Assembly: GCA_029959195.1 (NCBI GenBank)
Contig: CP114117.1
Span: 2,976,001 to 3,040,000, forward strand
Length of the DNA: 64,000 bases
Reading direction: 5' to 3'
Source: Dictyophora rubrovolvata
Lineage: Eukaryota; Basidiomycota; Agaricomycetes; Phallales; Phallaceae
The notes under the pieces are model-generated. The model was not told where the DNA came from, searched no databases, and saw only the letters and a program-made list of their open reading frames with translations. Positions within the stretch are counted from its first letter, which is position 1. Every line of letters starts with the position of its first letter. Shown here one piece after another: positions 11,387-22,258 of the stretch. The position numbers were made by a program, and so were the translations under genes.

Positions 11387-13297
11387 ATGTCTCTTCAGAG
11401 TCTGGGCAAAGGTACGGCAAAAAATCTATTTGGAGACTTGCGTTTTGACTATTCTCCCAAGGAACGCTCAGAGTTGTTAAAAATTACACCAAAGTTTGAT
11501 TTATTCACATTGATGTGGCAGCCCTTCTGATTCATTGATCTTACACAACTTAGGGCTATTCGGATGTTCAGGCCAAAGTTCGAGATGCCACTTCAAATGA
11601 TCCATGGGGACCTAGTGGTACTCAAATGAATGAACTTGCTCAGATGACGTATAATCAGTGCGTAGGGTGTAATGCGTAAATTGTCTAATCCTGACACGCG
11701 CTCCAAGGAATGATTTTGTTGAGATTATGGAGATGCTGGATAAACGTCTTAATGATAAAGGTAAAAATTGGCGACATGTTTTTAAAGTATGTTTCCATTA
11801 CCCGACAGAATTGTAAACATTTACGACGTTTTTCGCTTATAGGCTTTGACCGTTCTCGACTATTGCCTTCACAACGGCTCCGAAAATGTTGTGATCTACT
11901 TCCGGGACAATGTATATATTATCAAGACCCTCAAGGAATTTCAGTTTGTGGACGAATATGGAAAGGACCAAGGTGCCAATGTACGGCAAAAGGCCAAAGA
12001 TATTACAAATCTTCTTCAAGATGAAGCGCGTCTGCGGGAAGAGCGTCGCTCTCGGGCAAATATGCGAGATCGCTTGGCTGGCGGCTCAAAACCTGATAAC
12101 GATGATTTTGGCGATTCCGATCGTCCGCGAAACTCTCGTCCGACAACATCGGCGAATCCCAGACGAAATAATGCTAATGCGGAAGATGAAGAGCTTAATC
12201 GTGCTATTGAGTTGAGTAAACGTAGTTTGGCGGAGGAGGAGGCCAGGATAAAGGAAGAAACCGATTTGCAGAGAGCGATAAGGCTAAGTGAAGAAGAAGA
12301 GGCTAAACGTAAGAAAGCCCTTGAAGATGCAAACGCTCGTAGCCTTTTTGACGATGCTCAACAAATGTGAGTTGATTCGGGAATACTTCCTAGAGTTGTA
12401 CTAACGGGTATTAGTAATTCTACAAATCCTTTCCCTCTTCTTGATGTTTCATCCCCAAATACCCTTCAACCTCAATATACTCAACTTCAACCTCAGTTGA
12501 CCTCTTTTAACCCTTACGCTCAACTGCAACAACAAGAACAACTGCAGGCTAGTATTGATTATGGTTAATAAGCTTATACTGACCTCCATTTAGGCTGAAT
12601 ATCTTGCACAGCAACAACAATGGCTCTTGCAGCAACAACAGGCTCAGGCTCAGGCTCAAGCTCAGGCTCAGGCTCAAGTTCAAGCCCAGGCTCAGCAAGA
12701 GGAATGGTTTAGGCAGCAACAATTACAGCAGCAGCAACAGCAACAACAACAGTTCCTACAGCCACAACCACAATTGTTTGCTCAACCTACAGGATTCGGG
12801 TACGTTCTTTTCCTCCTTGTTTACGTTTTGTACAGCATGAATTTATATGCAATTAGATCGAATAATCCATTTGCACCCCAGCCAACTCCGCCTGTGCCAG
12901 TACGCTCCAATAGCGGCTTCACATCCTCATCGCCATCGTTCTCTCCCAGTATCAATTCCACTTCTACTATCAACACGGTAACCAGCAGTGCCGCTTCTTC
13001 ACCAAGTATACCCTCCGTCAAGACAAAGCCTGACGGACAGTTTTCACATTTGGCAAATCTCATCGGAAACAGGTACGTTGAGGAATCAGATCATGCGGTA
13101 TTCTGTTGTTGAAATAACATGATAACAGGGAAGACGGGATCGATACTTTTGGGAATTTTGGGCCGTTACGTTTCGGGCACACTCAGGCCGGACTGCAGGC
13201 CCAAAGGACCGCCAATGGAGGCTATAACCCGTTCCAGGCGAATAATCAGCAGCAACAACAAACTGCTGGCCAGGACCAACCTTTCTTCTCTATATAG
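11387..13297 (+). CDS. Epsin (ENTH domain, UIM and NPF motifs)
   Basis: Endocytic adaptor that bends PI(4,5)P2 membrane and links ubiquitinated cargo to clathrin. ENTH motifs are 'GYSDVQAKVRDATSNDPWGP', 'MTYNQNDFVEIMEMLDKRL', 'NWRHVFKALTVLDYCLHNGS' and 'IKTLKEFQFVDEYGKDQG'. Two ubiquitin-interacting motifs follow: 'ELNRAIELSKRS' and 'DLQRAIRLSEEEE'. NPF motifs for EH-domain partners occur in 'STNPFPLL', 'NNPFAPQ' and 'YNPFQAN'. A Gln/Ala repeat lies between. The start MSLQSLGKG fits fungal Ent1/2; the first intron (about 11411-11555) is inferred. Later introns start at 12367, 12800 and 13072. The stop is 13295-13297. Domain order is that of Ent1/Ent2. Confidence 0.92.
12636..12697 (+). repeat. 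CAGGCT hexanucleotide repeat in epsin coding sequence
   Basis: About ten tandem, slightly diverged CAGGCT/CAAGCT units encode an alternating Gln-Ala tract, followed by CAG/CAA runs encoding polyglutamine (12700-12760). Being in-frame units of six, length changes would not shift the reading frame. Confidence 0.85.
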
Positions 13298-13428
13298 AGA
13301 GGTTTTTACTGTACATTAGGGAAGTTACGACCTGTATTTATTAGATTCCTTATGCAAGAAATAATGTGTTTCAAATGTGTTCAATTGAGACGCGTGACGA
13401 GATGTGACACAATTTTTCTTCAACTTCA

Positions 13429-14482
13429 ATGATCTCCAAGTCTGAAAAGTCCTATATTCGGGCATCCTTGTTGTCGGAGCCCCCAACTCGTTCGGATGGA
13501 CGTGGGTTACTGGACTATCGTACCATCAAGTTAGAAACAGGTGTTATTGCCCAGTCTAACGGAAGTGCGATGATTAATTTGGGGAAAACTGAAGTCGTTG
13601 CCGCCTCTCGATTGGAAGTAGAGAATATAACGACCGGAGAAGGGGGGAGAATTGAATGTCATGTATCGTGGTATTGTGCATGTTGAACATCATTGAACGG
13701 TTCTTTTTCCTAAAATTTTTTAAAACATAGCTCACCAGCCGCATACCCCTCTCTCTCGCCCTCGGCGCTGGATGACCTACAATCCGTCTATGGAGAGTTG
13801 CTGAACTCTGTTCTGGGAAATAAGACATTGCAACCGTCTAACTTGGCGATTCTTCCTGGACAAAAAGCGTGGTGTCTAAATTTGGATTTAATTGTGTTGT
13901 CGGACGCAGGAAACATATACGACGCTTTGTTTATCGTGGCAAAAGCTGCTCTGTCGGATACACGAGTTCCTATCACGCGTCCCATAGAATTTAGGACAGT
14001 CGAGCGTACTATCGATGACAGTGAAAAATCGGGATTGGACACGCGTAGACAACAAGTGCAAACTGCGGCTGATTTTGAGCTGAGAGATTACTGGGATGAA
14101 GGGGAATTGTTATCTGGGCGAGAAAGTTGGCCTGTGTGTATCACGCTGAATCTTGTAAGTTGAAAGAAGCTTGCTACTCTTTCTTTTTTCTTCACGCTCA
14201 GCGATATAACCAGCTCTCATCAACTCATTTTCTTGATGCCACGTTTCAAGAAGAGGACGCGATATCCTCGCGACTTGTAGTGGTTTTTTCTTGCAAGAAT
14301 CCACAAGCACCTATGCTTCATGGAATGAAATTACTAGGGACGGGAGAAATTGTGCCGCAAGATATAAAAAAGTTAATTGAGGTATACATACGCTCCCTTG
14401 TCTTTGATATTGGAACACTAATCAAAGAAACAATGCATCTAGAATGGCGAGAGATATGCTAAAGACCTGTGCAAACTCTTGA
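13429..14482 (+). CDS. RRP42: Exosome core subunit RRP42 (RNase PH-like)
   Basis: Non-catalytic RNase PH-fold member of the hexameric ring of the RNA exosome. Its start 'SEKSYIRASLLSEPPTRSDG' followed by 'RGLLDYRTIKLETGV' is diagnostic. The next exon gives 'QSVYGELLNSVL', 'NLAILPGQKAWCLNLDLIVL' and 'SDAGNIYDALFIVAKAALSD'. A third gives 'SSTHFLDATFQEEDAISSR'. The C-terminal end is uncertain: after 'DIKKLIE' an intron with donor GTATAC at 14383 may join to an exon ending ...MARDMLKTCANS (stop 14480-14482). Unspliced, the frame would stop at 14462. About 300 residues, usual for the family. The 131 bp from epsin must hold its promoter. Confidence 0.87.
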
Positions 14483-15143
14483 ATACAAAGTTAACTGAAA
14501 ATACCAATAAATCAATAAACAGTTGAAAACTAGTTAAGTGAAAAATCTTTGCCTGGACAATACCCACACCAGCCGCTGATTCGGAAAGCTCCATTGAAGC
14601 GCTTCATGCATCGTGCATCATGTATTGATGACTCAGCCACTCAAGTTCTTTGTGTTTTTGGATCTGTCTAAAAAAGATTCAAATGAAACGACGATCAATA
14701 TGAGACAGGGGAATGAACGTCCCTGTGAACAATAATAAGGCCCTTCTTTTGTAAAAAAGTTTTGCCTCATGCACAACTCACCTTTGTTGTACACACTTGT
14801 AAAAAGCAAACCCTCCTTGACTATCGCACTTCTACACTCAGTAAGTTAGGGCCAGCCTCGTCTCGCGTAATTTATTTATTCCTTTTCTTTCATTGATTTG
14901 AATTTCATTGTTTTATTTTTGAATTAGATTATCAACTCCCACCGTTATCAAAATCAAAGATATGTCCTGCGCTTATTCGCTGGAGCGAAGACGTGTGGTT
15001 ACGTTTTTTTGATTGAAAGAAAGGAAGGCTGTTACACATCATCAATAGACGCGTGGATTATTTAACAAAAGGTCAATCGTCACTTGCTCAGTCAAATCCT
15101 TTCACAAGACAACCAACCCATTCGGACAACTTTCAAGCGGCAC
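14483..15143. other. Upstream region of the Ras gene with a possible 5' UTR intron
   Basis: 660 bp with no coding signal. A canonical donor (CAGTAAGTTAGG, near 14838-14849) and an AG acceptor after a T-rich tract (TTTTTGAATTAG, ending about 14927) suggest a 5' UTR intron for the downstream Ras gene. This is inference only. Confidence 0.35.
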
Positions 15144-16106
15144 ATGTCGGATACTGTGAGTAACGTCTAAGCGGATTTTCTTTCAATTTAATCTTACAAT
15201 GATGTAACATATAGACTCATAATGCACTTTGTCGGGAATATAAATTGATTGTTCTAGGGACTGGAGCAGTTGGGAAGAGCTCTTTGACCATCCGATTTTT
15301 GCGCTCGCATTTCGTTGACGACTATGATCCTACAATTGAAGGTAAGTTCATTCACACACAGATTAGTGTCCTCAATTTGGACCATGCCACACAGATTCAT
15401 ATGTCAAGCATACTGTTATTGATAAAGAAGAAGCCGTTCTCGATATTCTGGACACGGCGGGCCAAGAGGAATACAGGTAAGTGATTTGTTCTAAAGAAAG
15501 AAAAGGGGAAAATCGCATCGCTGATACCAAGATATCTTTCAGCGCCCTTCGCGAACAGTACATGCGTAATGGGGAAGGCTTTCTGCTCGTATACTCCATC
15601 GCCTCAAGAGAATCGTTTAAAGAAATCCATTATTTCCATCAACAAATATTAAGAGTTAAGGATGTTGCTGCATTTCCGGTAATTATAGTCGGTAACAAGT
15701 GCGATTTGGAATTTCAGCGGGAAGTCGGAAGAGAAGGTGAGGCTGTTCTTCATAGGTTTCTTGATGTAAAAATCCTTTTTCACATGATTGATAATTGCTG
15801 TTTTATAGAGGGTCGTGAACTTGGCAGATCCCTGGGTTGTATGGTAGCAGAGACATCAGCCAAAGAGGGTATCAATGTCGATGAGGTTTTCCATCTGTTG
15901 GTTCGTCGAATACGGCTACATAATAGGGTATGTCTGTCAGATAATCAACAAACCGAACTTTCGCTTGAAGCGTTATATCCCAATAGGCCCAAAAGTATCG
16001 AAGAACGTTATTAAACCCTACAAAAACCTCTCCTCTGGATACTGAAGAAGCGAAAAATCAGAATGGCTTAGAGACAAAGCTATGTTGCGGATGTGTTATT
16101 GTTTAA
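15144..16106 (+). CDS. Ras-family small GTPase with CVIV prenylation box
   Basis: Membrane-anchored GTP switch. A four-codon first exon (MSDT, ATG 15144) precedes the P-loop '[15 protein letters not shown]'. The effector loop is 'YDPTIEDSY', switch II is '[20 protein letters not shown]', guanine specificity comes from 'VGNKCDLE', and G5 is 'ETSAKEG'. An unspliced reading stops early without a lipidation signal. An intron from GTATGT (15928) to AATAG (ending about 15987) opens another frame ending '[11 protein letters not shown]', with two likely palmitoylated cysteines and a CaaX box (stop 16104-16106). That ending argues strongly for this splice. About 220 residues. Closest in type to fungal Ras1/Ras2; I cannot tell which. 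Confidence 0.9.
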
Positions 16107-16634
16107 AGGGTTACAAGGCTATGTATGTTGCGGATATGTTGTGGATTGACGGGAAGGGTTATGAGGGCTTTATTTATATCATCGGGCTCCTGGTTTATCT
16201 CAGGTCCCCTGATTTAACCGCCCAATTAAATCACAGGGTTTAGTTTCGTATGGCATATTCCTTATTATTTCATTCAAATATTTGTATGTCTCATAATTGC
16301 AATGCACGCGTAAATGTACCTAGTAATAAGTTCAATATACGTCGTTAATGATTTGGAGTAACTGAGATGCGACCGTATTTCAACTGACGGATGACTTGGG
16401 ATAATCATCAGCCTTTCAGTTGAAAAAAACAAGCATGCATATTCAGAGTCACGATCAAATGTCCCAACAATTACAGACACTAAATTAACACAGCACACAT
16501 CATGTAATTCAAAACAGATAAAAATTAACTGACTTAAAGATAAAGAAAGCCCAAACAAAAAGAAAGACGAGTTATGTATATATGCAATAAATGTTGCAAG
16601 TCCGAACGCATTTCCCCCTTTTAAAAACAAATAA
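16107..16634. other. Intergenic, convergent 3' ends
   Basis: About 530 bp between the stops of the Ras gene and the minus-strand glycosidase. A degenerate copy of the Ras 3' end (CTATGTATGTTGCGGATATG, 16120-16139) follows the true one (CTATGTTGCGGATGTG, 16080-16095). Otherwise AT-rich with no gene seen. Confidence 0.5.
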
Positions 16635-18432
16635 TCAAGATAATAACCATGCGAGAAAAACCAAATGAGAAATTATATAAAGCGTTTTTGAGAAAGCGGG
16701 GGGAAAACCTAAAGCCCCATTGGCCCCGGGGGAACCAATGGCAGTCCAGTCTTTATGGGCAGCGGTCATTTCAATAACAAATGCTTGGCCTTCGGGAGAT
16801 TGAGAGCCTTGTGTAGTCCAGTCGATTGGGTTAACGACAGGTGTTAGCCAGCCATCAGATGTTATCTAGCGATTGTTATGCTGTTGCTTGTTGTCAATTA
16901 TAATTACTGTACTTACGTGGTTGCTTGTACTTAGTACCGTCCTGCTCTTTTCTGCCTGAGGCAAGTTGTGATATACACCTTCCAGCACCGCTAGACGATA
17001 TGTCGAAGCGGCGAGAAGTGCTGTGCTTGACGCATCCTCAAAGGTTGTACTGTTGGTCGCGTAGTTGGGGAAAAGACCAGATGGGTTCTAGAAGAGAGAG
17101 AAAAGCTTGGTATCCCGGCGATAGCAATAATATATGACCTGTCCTTACAATGTTGCCGTACATCCCATTCAGAATCTCAATAACCCAATTTTTGAGATCA
17201 TTCTGTTCGCTTTTGAATTGGTTTGCGAATTGTGAATTCTTGATTGTAGCGAGAACACGAAGTGTTCCAGCCGCGGCCCATCCATTACCTGGGGTATAAA
17301 GTGACGAGATTAATTTAATTCTTTAATTGATAATTTTAACGAAATCAAGTCATACCGGTGGACCAATGTCCCGGATCGGCTGCACCTGTACCAAGGTCTA
17401 TATGACGCCAAACATTATTAGCGTCCGGATCACGAAGATACTTGCGATAAAGCATAATTTGGTTATATGCCTCGGTGACGATGGTCTGGTTATTTGTCAA
17501 TACACCATAATAAGCAAGGAAAGGCGGGACCATGTAAGTGAAATCGGCCCTATCAAAAATATTTGAAAAAGATTCTTGGTGTTTTTCATATGTGATGAAA
17601 AAACGCACCATAATTGAACCTCGTTGACACGGTGGCTTATAGCGCCATCAGATGTGCGGGGTACGACGGTCAAGAGGTAATCTAATTGATTTTGAGCCGC
17701 TCCTGCAAAGTTTAATGGCCCACTTAATGTAACAAGTGGAGTTGGTGTATTCGTGGTTGATGACGACGAGGAAGTGGCACTGGCACTAGAAGAGTGACTG
17801 CTAGTGGAGGCAGTCGTTGTGGCGGTTGTGGAGCTTTGATTGACATCGGCAAATCGAGCGGCGTTTTGCGATGATTGCGAACCAGAGGGCTGAAAACCCG
17901 TCCAGTTAGCCAATAGCACGGCTACACCTAGACTAGCTGGGTCACCAGCTGCACCATCAGCTGCTATGAGTGCTTGTGGGGTGGCATTGTTAGGACCGCT
18001 ACCAAGGCCTGCGACAGTCATTGCAGCAATGTTGAGGACATCCGTTAGATTAGTACTGCCCGCTATTGATGAGGGTGGCGGTGGCGATCTGGGAGGAGGC
18101 AATGGTGTGTTGGAAAATACGGAGTAGAGGGGCGCATTTAGTTCTGTGAGAGCTTGAGCGCGGGTACCAATTTCCCAGCTGTTGGGAGGAAGAGAACAAA
18201 GGCGTGTAAGGCTGATGTTAGAAAAAGAATACGACTATTGTTAAAAGTTCATTTGCCTTTGTGTTGCGCCCTCCGCGAGACGGGCAAGAACGAGATTGAG
18301 CTGCTCATCTGTGATGTCCTGAGCAGAGATTATCCAAGGAACGAAGGAAAGAACGACGAAAAGAGTTGACCAATAATGTGTCCCTGTGTTTCGGGTACAC
18401 CTGAGATACGGACGCATGACTCGGGGACTCAT
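16635..18432 (-). CDS. Putative GPI-anchored six-hairpin glycosidase-like protein
   Basis: Probably a secreted, cell-surface protein of the six-hairpin (alpha/alpha)6 glycosidase type, GH88/GH105-like. The N-terminus contains the hydrophobic signal 'WSTLFVVLSFVPWIISAQ' (ATG 18430-18432 or 18415-18417). A Ser/Thr-rich linker (about 17870-17740) follows. Later exons give 'QLDYLLTVVPRTSDGAISHR', 'DFTYMVPPFLAYYGVL', 'YRKYLRDPDANNVWRHIDLG' and 'PGHWSTGNGWAAAGTLRVLA', a pattern like the W-x-x-GNGW motif of that fold. The C-terminus is a hydrophobic tail 'YIISHLVFLAWLLS' after a small-residue stretch (GSPGANGA), consistent with a GPI signal. Five introns inferred. The substrate is unknown and activity unproven. 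Confidence 0.65.
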
Positions 18433-19014
18433 GTGCCTCTCTCTCAGAATCGAGGAGAAATGCAGACAAGTTTGGTTTTTATTATTTCAGCAGTTGCGAG
18501 AAAAAGAAAAAGAGCTAAAGTTTCCATCACATTGGGAGTGCGTGGAAGCGGAAGCTACGGCGTCAGGGTCGAGGAGAGGGGAAACCGCTGATCCAGCTCA
18601 GTAGCAGCTTTTAGGTCAAGTGCTAGAAGCGGTCGTCGACTTATTTTCAGCTAAAACCCACGGGGGATGATATGCGATTGACAGGTAACTAATAATTGGC
18701 GAATGTTCATCATAAACATTTATGCATTTGATGATGTTTCAATGCTCGATGCAACAAAATGAAAATTGACATTTCCAGTTTCTTGACTCGGCATAAACTC
18801 GGCATTAGAGGTTACCAAAAGGAGGCTGCGCTAAAATGTCGCTTACAAACGTTCATTATGTAATGTGCTTGGCATCGATGTCAGACTCGCCACTCGGTGT
18901 CCACGCAAAAACATCCGTCGATTCGCCTTTATTCTTTAGAAATTCAGTTTTACAAAAACTACACAGTATGCGTTACATATCGTCTATTGGTGCAAACATT
19001 TATACCTTTTTCAC
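18433..19014. other. Intergenic stretch
   Basis: About 580 bp between the glycosidase start and the ABM-protein stop. It should contain the glycosidase promoter. Short open frames here overlap each other and show no domain; I see no repeat or RNA gene. Confidence 0.4.
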
Positions 19015-19778
19015 CTAAACTCTGATATTAATGTGCAAAACGTCGTGCTTGTTGATGACCGGGGGCTCTGCCAAAAGCGCCTCAGCATTGGCCATCAATT
19101 TCGCAGCGACAGGTCCACCCAAGTGCGCATCGATGCCTTCTTGGGTCGCCGCAGTATCGAAAATCCCAAACTCGGTCTTATTCTTCCTAAACGCATACCA
19201 TTGCAGTGTTAACGGTTCTTTTTCCGCAACAGTGGCACAAGCACTCTTTAAAAATTCTTTGACCGTTTCCGCCTGCTCGGGCTTAGCAACGAGAGGGACA
19301 TACAATCCAAGTTTCGCGTCTTGCTTTGCAGATTCGGGGCGAACGAGTGATGCGATAATCTCCACCTTTTGGATTTCAGGTCCTTCCGAGAGCAGTTTAG
19401 GCGCATTTTCACCCAGAGCTGCTGCAACAGTTCCAGTCAAATGGGCGTTTCTCCCGGCTTCATCGGCAAAGGTATCAAAAATGACGAATTTTGTTTCAGA
19501 CAACTTGACGCCAAACCTACAAATTAAATCAAACAAAGCAAGCGGTTGGGATAAGAGATTAGAAGCATGGTGATTCGGACTATGTACTTGCCATTCTGAA
19601 GTTAATGGTTCCGACTCGCTTACTATTTTACGTCCAACGCCAATGAAGTCGCTAAGAGCTTTGCTCTGGTCCGGCTTAGCTGTGAGAGGGACGAAAAGAC
19701 CAACGGTTGCTTCATGGAGAGAACGTCAACTTCGAACAAGCATATATAGAAGAACAGAGAGTACGCACTGTTTGGCAT
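19015..19778 (-). CDS. Tandem ABM-like dimeric alpha/beta-barrel protein
   Basis: Two copies of an antibiotic-biosynthesis-monooxygenase (ABM) type ferredoxin-like domain lie head to tail. Repeat 1 has 'VGLFVPLTAKPDQSKALSDF' and 'SETKFVIFDTFADEAGRNAH'. Repeat 2 has 'LGLYVPLVAKPEQAETVKEF' and 'NKTEFGIFDTAATQEGIDAH'. Each is followed by a matching 'LTGTVAAAL' / 'LGGPVAAKL' helix. Such proteins are often small cofactor-free oxygenases or stress proteins; substrate unknown. Exon 1 is only MPN plus one base (ATG 19776-19778), then an intron starting GTGCGT. A second intron starts GTACATAG. About 220 residues. The fusion can form within one chain the barrel that single-domain relatives form as dimers. 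Confidence 0.75.
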
Positions 19779-20500
19779 TGATAATTGATAGTTTTGCGAA
19801 GGTAAGAGTGCTTGGTGAATGAAAGATGGCGAGATAAGGTTGATTTGGAAAGGGCTTTATAAATCGAATTTTGAAACAAAAGTCTCAGCCTGTGGGAATT
19901 CGATCTTCCGAGAACAGCGCGGAAGTTGTTGGCCTATGGGAAAATCTCATTTTCATTGTACAGGGAAAACCTGAAGAACAGTACAGCCCTTCAGGAAGAA
20001 AAAAAACTTTGGAAAGAGATTGAAAACACAAAAATAAGAAGTGAGTAATCCTCGTATTATCTACCTATCCAAGCCAACAGAAACTGTCTGGCTCACTGAC
20101 GTCATTGGTGCGTGACGTCACAGTCCGACGATAGAACGGGATGGTATTCAGGACGACGATTAGATGCTGCAACGACAAAGAACCAGACTCGGTAGTAAAG
20201 CCGAACGCAAGGCGATATCAACTGCGGATACCCTTATTCGAATTCACCATCAGCAGACAACTTGAGTCAAAGACGACTTGATGGGCTGTTAGTGTGCTTG
20301 GGATGAACAAACGTTCAATGTTAATTGTTAATGGCGTTGGATTGGCTTCAATGTTTCGGACGTAGTTCTGATTAAAATACTAAATCGACAACCATCCTGT
20401 GGTCCATTTGATTTGATCTCGACAGCGATCAGGACTTAAATTCGGAATAGTGAATACACATACGACACTAGTTTACACCTGTCGACTGGCACTGTAGATG
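19779..20500. other. Intergenic stretch
   Basis: About 720 bp between the ABM-protein start and the PhzF stop. A short CRE-like inverted motif TGACGTCA is visible twice with variation (around 20097-20120: CTGACGTCATTGGTGCGTGACGTCA, read in two pieces). Whether bZIP factors use it to control the ABM gene is unknown. No gene seen. Confidence 0.45.
20097..20121. promoter_or_regulatory. Paired TGACGTCA (CRE/ATF-type) sites
   Basis: Two TGACGTCA palindromes lie about 16 bp apart, some 320 bp upstream of the ABM-protein start codon. TGACGTCA is the classical binding site for Atf1/CREB-type bZIP factors, which in fungi often mediate stress responses. Two exact copies so close together are unlikely by chance in this base composition. 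Function is inferred. Confidence 0.55.
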
Positions 20501-21454
20501 TCAAGGATAAAAGAATTCTCCTTTTGCAAACAGAGTAGCATAACCTCTCAGTTTGCATCTGTCTCCGTCGACAACCATTGCGACTTCACCTGAACGCGAG
20601 CTTACTTGTTTGCCTCGTAGTTCAGCTCCCTGGCTTTTTGCTAATACCCCTTGCCAGTATGAAGCGATAAAACTATGCGCGCTTCCTGTAACCGGATCCT
20701 CTTGTATTCCCAAGGCCGGGCCGAAAACACGAGATTTGAAGTCTTCGCTGTCCCGCGTAATCGAACGTTGGCTTACTATAATGACTTGGTGTGCAGGTGC
20801 TAGACTTTTCTGGATCATCGACAATTATCAGATCTAGGGAGATCTATAAACAGATCGATGACGTACGAAGCTGTCTGCATTTACCAAGTGCCTTTCCAAA
20901 TCGTAATTTGTGTCAATTTCTATGAGTAGATAATCGCTGTAGGTCCCTTTTCCATCCCCCAAAAAATCGATCTTGGGAGGATCGGGATAAAAGGCCGTGC
21001 TAACAGCTGTCGAGATGCGCTCTCGAATTTCGGCCGAGTCTATAGGCCTAACTCCACCAGCGGGAAACTCTAACTCAATTCTCCCGTCTTTGAGGACTTC
21101 TGCCACAAGAATACCCGAGTTCTTGGTTTCGAATTCCAGGCGTGTTATATCATTAGCCAGACCGACGAGCTCCCGATTGGAGAATAGTACATCTGCAGTA
21201 GCCAACGTCGCATGGCCGCACAAATTGACTTCGGCCTTTGGGGTAAACCAGCGCAGATGAAAATGGCCTTTTTCTTTATTGATTGGTACTGCGAACGCAG
21301 TCTCTGATAGATTGAATTCGGCTGCAATGGCCTGAAGAAGTGTATCGCTGCCAGTGTGTTGTGAATCTGGATTCAGGATTACAACTGCCGCTGCATTGCC
21401 TTTGAGAGCGATTTTGGTGAACGCGTCAACAACATAATAATTCAACGAAGGCAT
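20501..21454 (-). CDS. PhzF-family isomerase/epimerase-like protein
   Basis: Diaminopimelate-epimerase-fold enzyme of the PhzF superfamily; the bacterial founder isomerises a phenazine precursor, but fungal members have unknown substrates. Motifs are 'YYVVDAFTKIALKGNAAAVV' at the start, the likely catalytic Glu in 'FNLSETAFAV', 'EVNLCGHATLA' (about residue 78) and 'GIQEDPVTGSAHSFIASYW'. It ends 'LFAKGEFFYP'. The start is the ATG at 21452-21454; the frame is open further upstream but without an ATG. One intron near 20825-20870 links the halves. About 300 residues, normal for the family. Divergent from the complex I subunit gene across 168 bp. Confidence 0.88.
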
Positions 21455-21622
21455 TGACAAGATACAAGTGAGTAAATCGCTTTGAGTCAACGGTTTATGC
21501 CATCAGAACGAGTCATAAACAAGTCATAAATAAGCCGTAAACTGGAGACGTCACGTTCTCGTCACAGAGTCGTTCCGCAACTTCCGCTGACAAAGCCATC
21601 TACGAGTCTGTGTATCGACCAA
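21455..21622. promoter_or_regulatory. Divergent promoter region, PhzF/NUO9.5
   Basis: 168 bp between divergent start codons. It contains direct repeats of CATAAACAAG/CATAAATAAG (21511-21532) and one GACGTCACGTTC block (21548-21559) that could be a bZIP site. No TATA box is obvious. Confidence 0.45.
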
Positions 21623-22003
21623 ATGTCAATATCAGCCCTCCTGCAACCAGTTTACAGGCCATGGCGGACTGCATTCAGATATATGGTACGTTAACAGGAT
21701 GGAAATGTTGCTTGTCGACTTACCTTGTTACGCCACGTTCCGATTGGGACTGTATATAGCGCACAATGGCCCATGAACAACCCGTTTTCTTTTACTCCAT
21801 CATTTTAGGAACTTTGGGACCTGTGTCATTATTAATCGTACCACCAATAAGATATAAACTAGGCTATCGATCACCTGAGGCTATACCAATGTCGTATCCA
21901 GGTAAGACGACACTCTGCACAGACCACGTTTGGTCATTCGCTGACCTTTTCTGTAGTCCCTAATCGTCCTCGGAGAAAGGTTGAAGGATATGATGACCCG
22001 TGA
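21623..22003 (+). CDS. Complex I accessory subunit, 9.5 kDa (NUO9.5 type)
   Basis: Small single-pass inner-membrane subunit of mitochondrial NADH:ubiquinone oxidoreductase. Exon 1 (ATG 21623) encodes MSISALLQPVYRPWRTAFRY. Exon 2 gives 'HEQPVFFYSIILGTLGPVSL' and 'VPPIRYKLGYRSPEAIPMSY'. Exon 3 gives 'PVPNRPRRKVEGYDDP'. This pattern (HE.P.F, GP, VPPIR, P.R..EGYDDP) matches the Neurospora 9.5 kDa subunit as I remember it. Introns start at GTACGT (21687) and GTAAGA (21902). About 85 residues; a gene easily missed because each exon is short. Confidence 0.82.
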
Positions 22004-22258
22004 CAGCGTAAATAGGATATGGTATGTTTTTGCTTCTTTCTTTTTATTTCGCGTTTAAAGTGACTGTTAGTGCTGCAGTGTCCGTAATAGATAACCTTGC
22101 CAATGTTTTGTCACATCCTACCAGCTACCTCTCAAGTAACCAGTGCTCCATTTCTTCTGATTTGTTCAAAAAGTAACTACTTATACTCTCTATATCGCTA
22201 CACCGATAAAGCACACAAACGTCGACCTCATCGATTACCACTAAAAGCCCCACTAAAC

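Noticed and set aside
15481-16014. Ras GTPase without a prenylation box
   Set aside because: The missing CaaX box is restored by an inferred last intron that opens the frame ending CCGCVIV.
19031-19573. Plus-strand open frame of 180 codons opposite the ABM gene
   Set aside because: It is a shadow of the duplicated minus-strand ABM coding sequence, with no independent motif.
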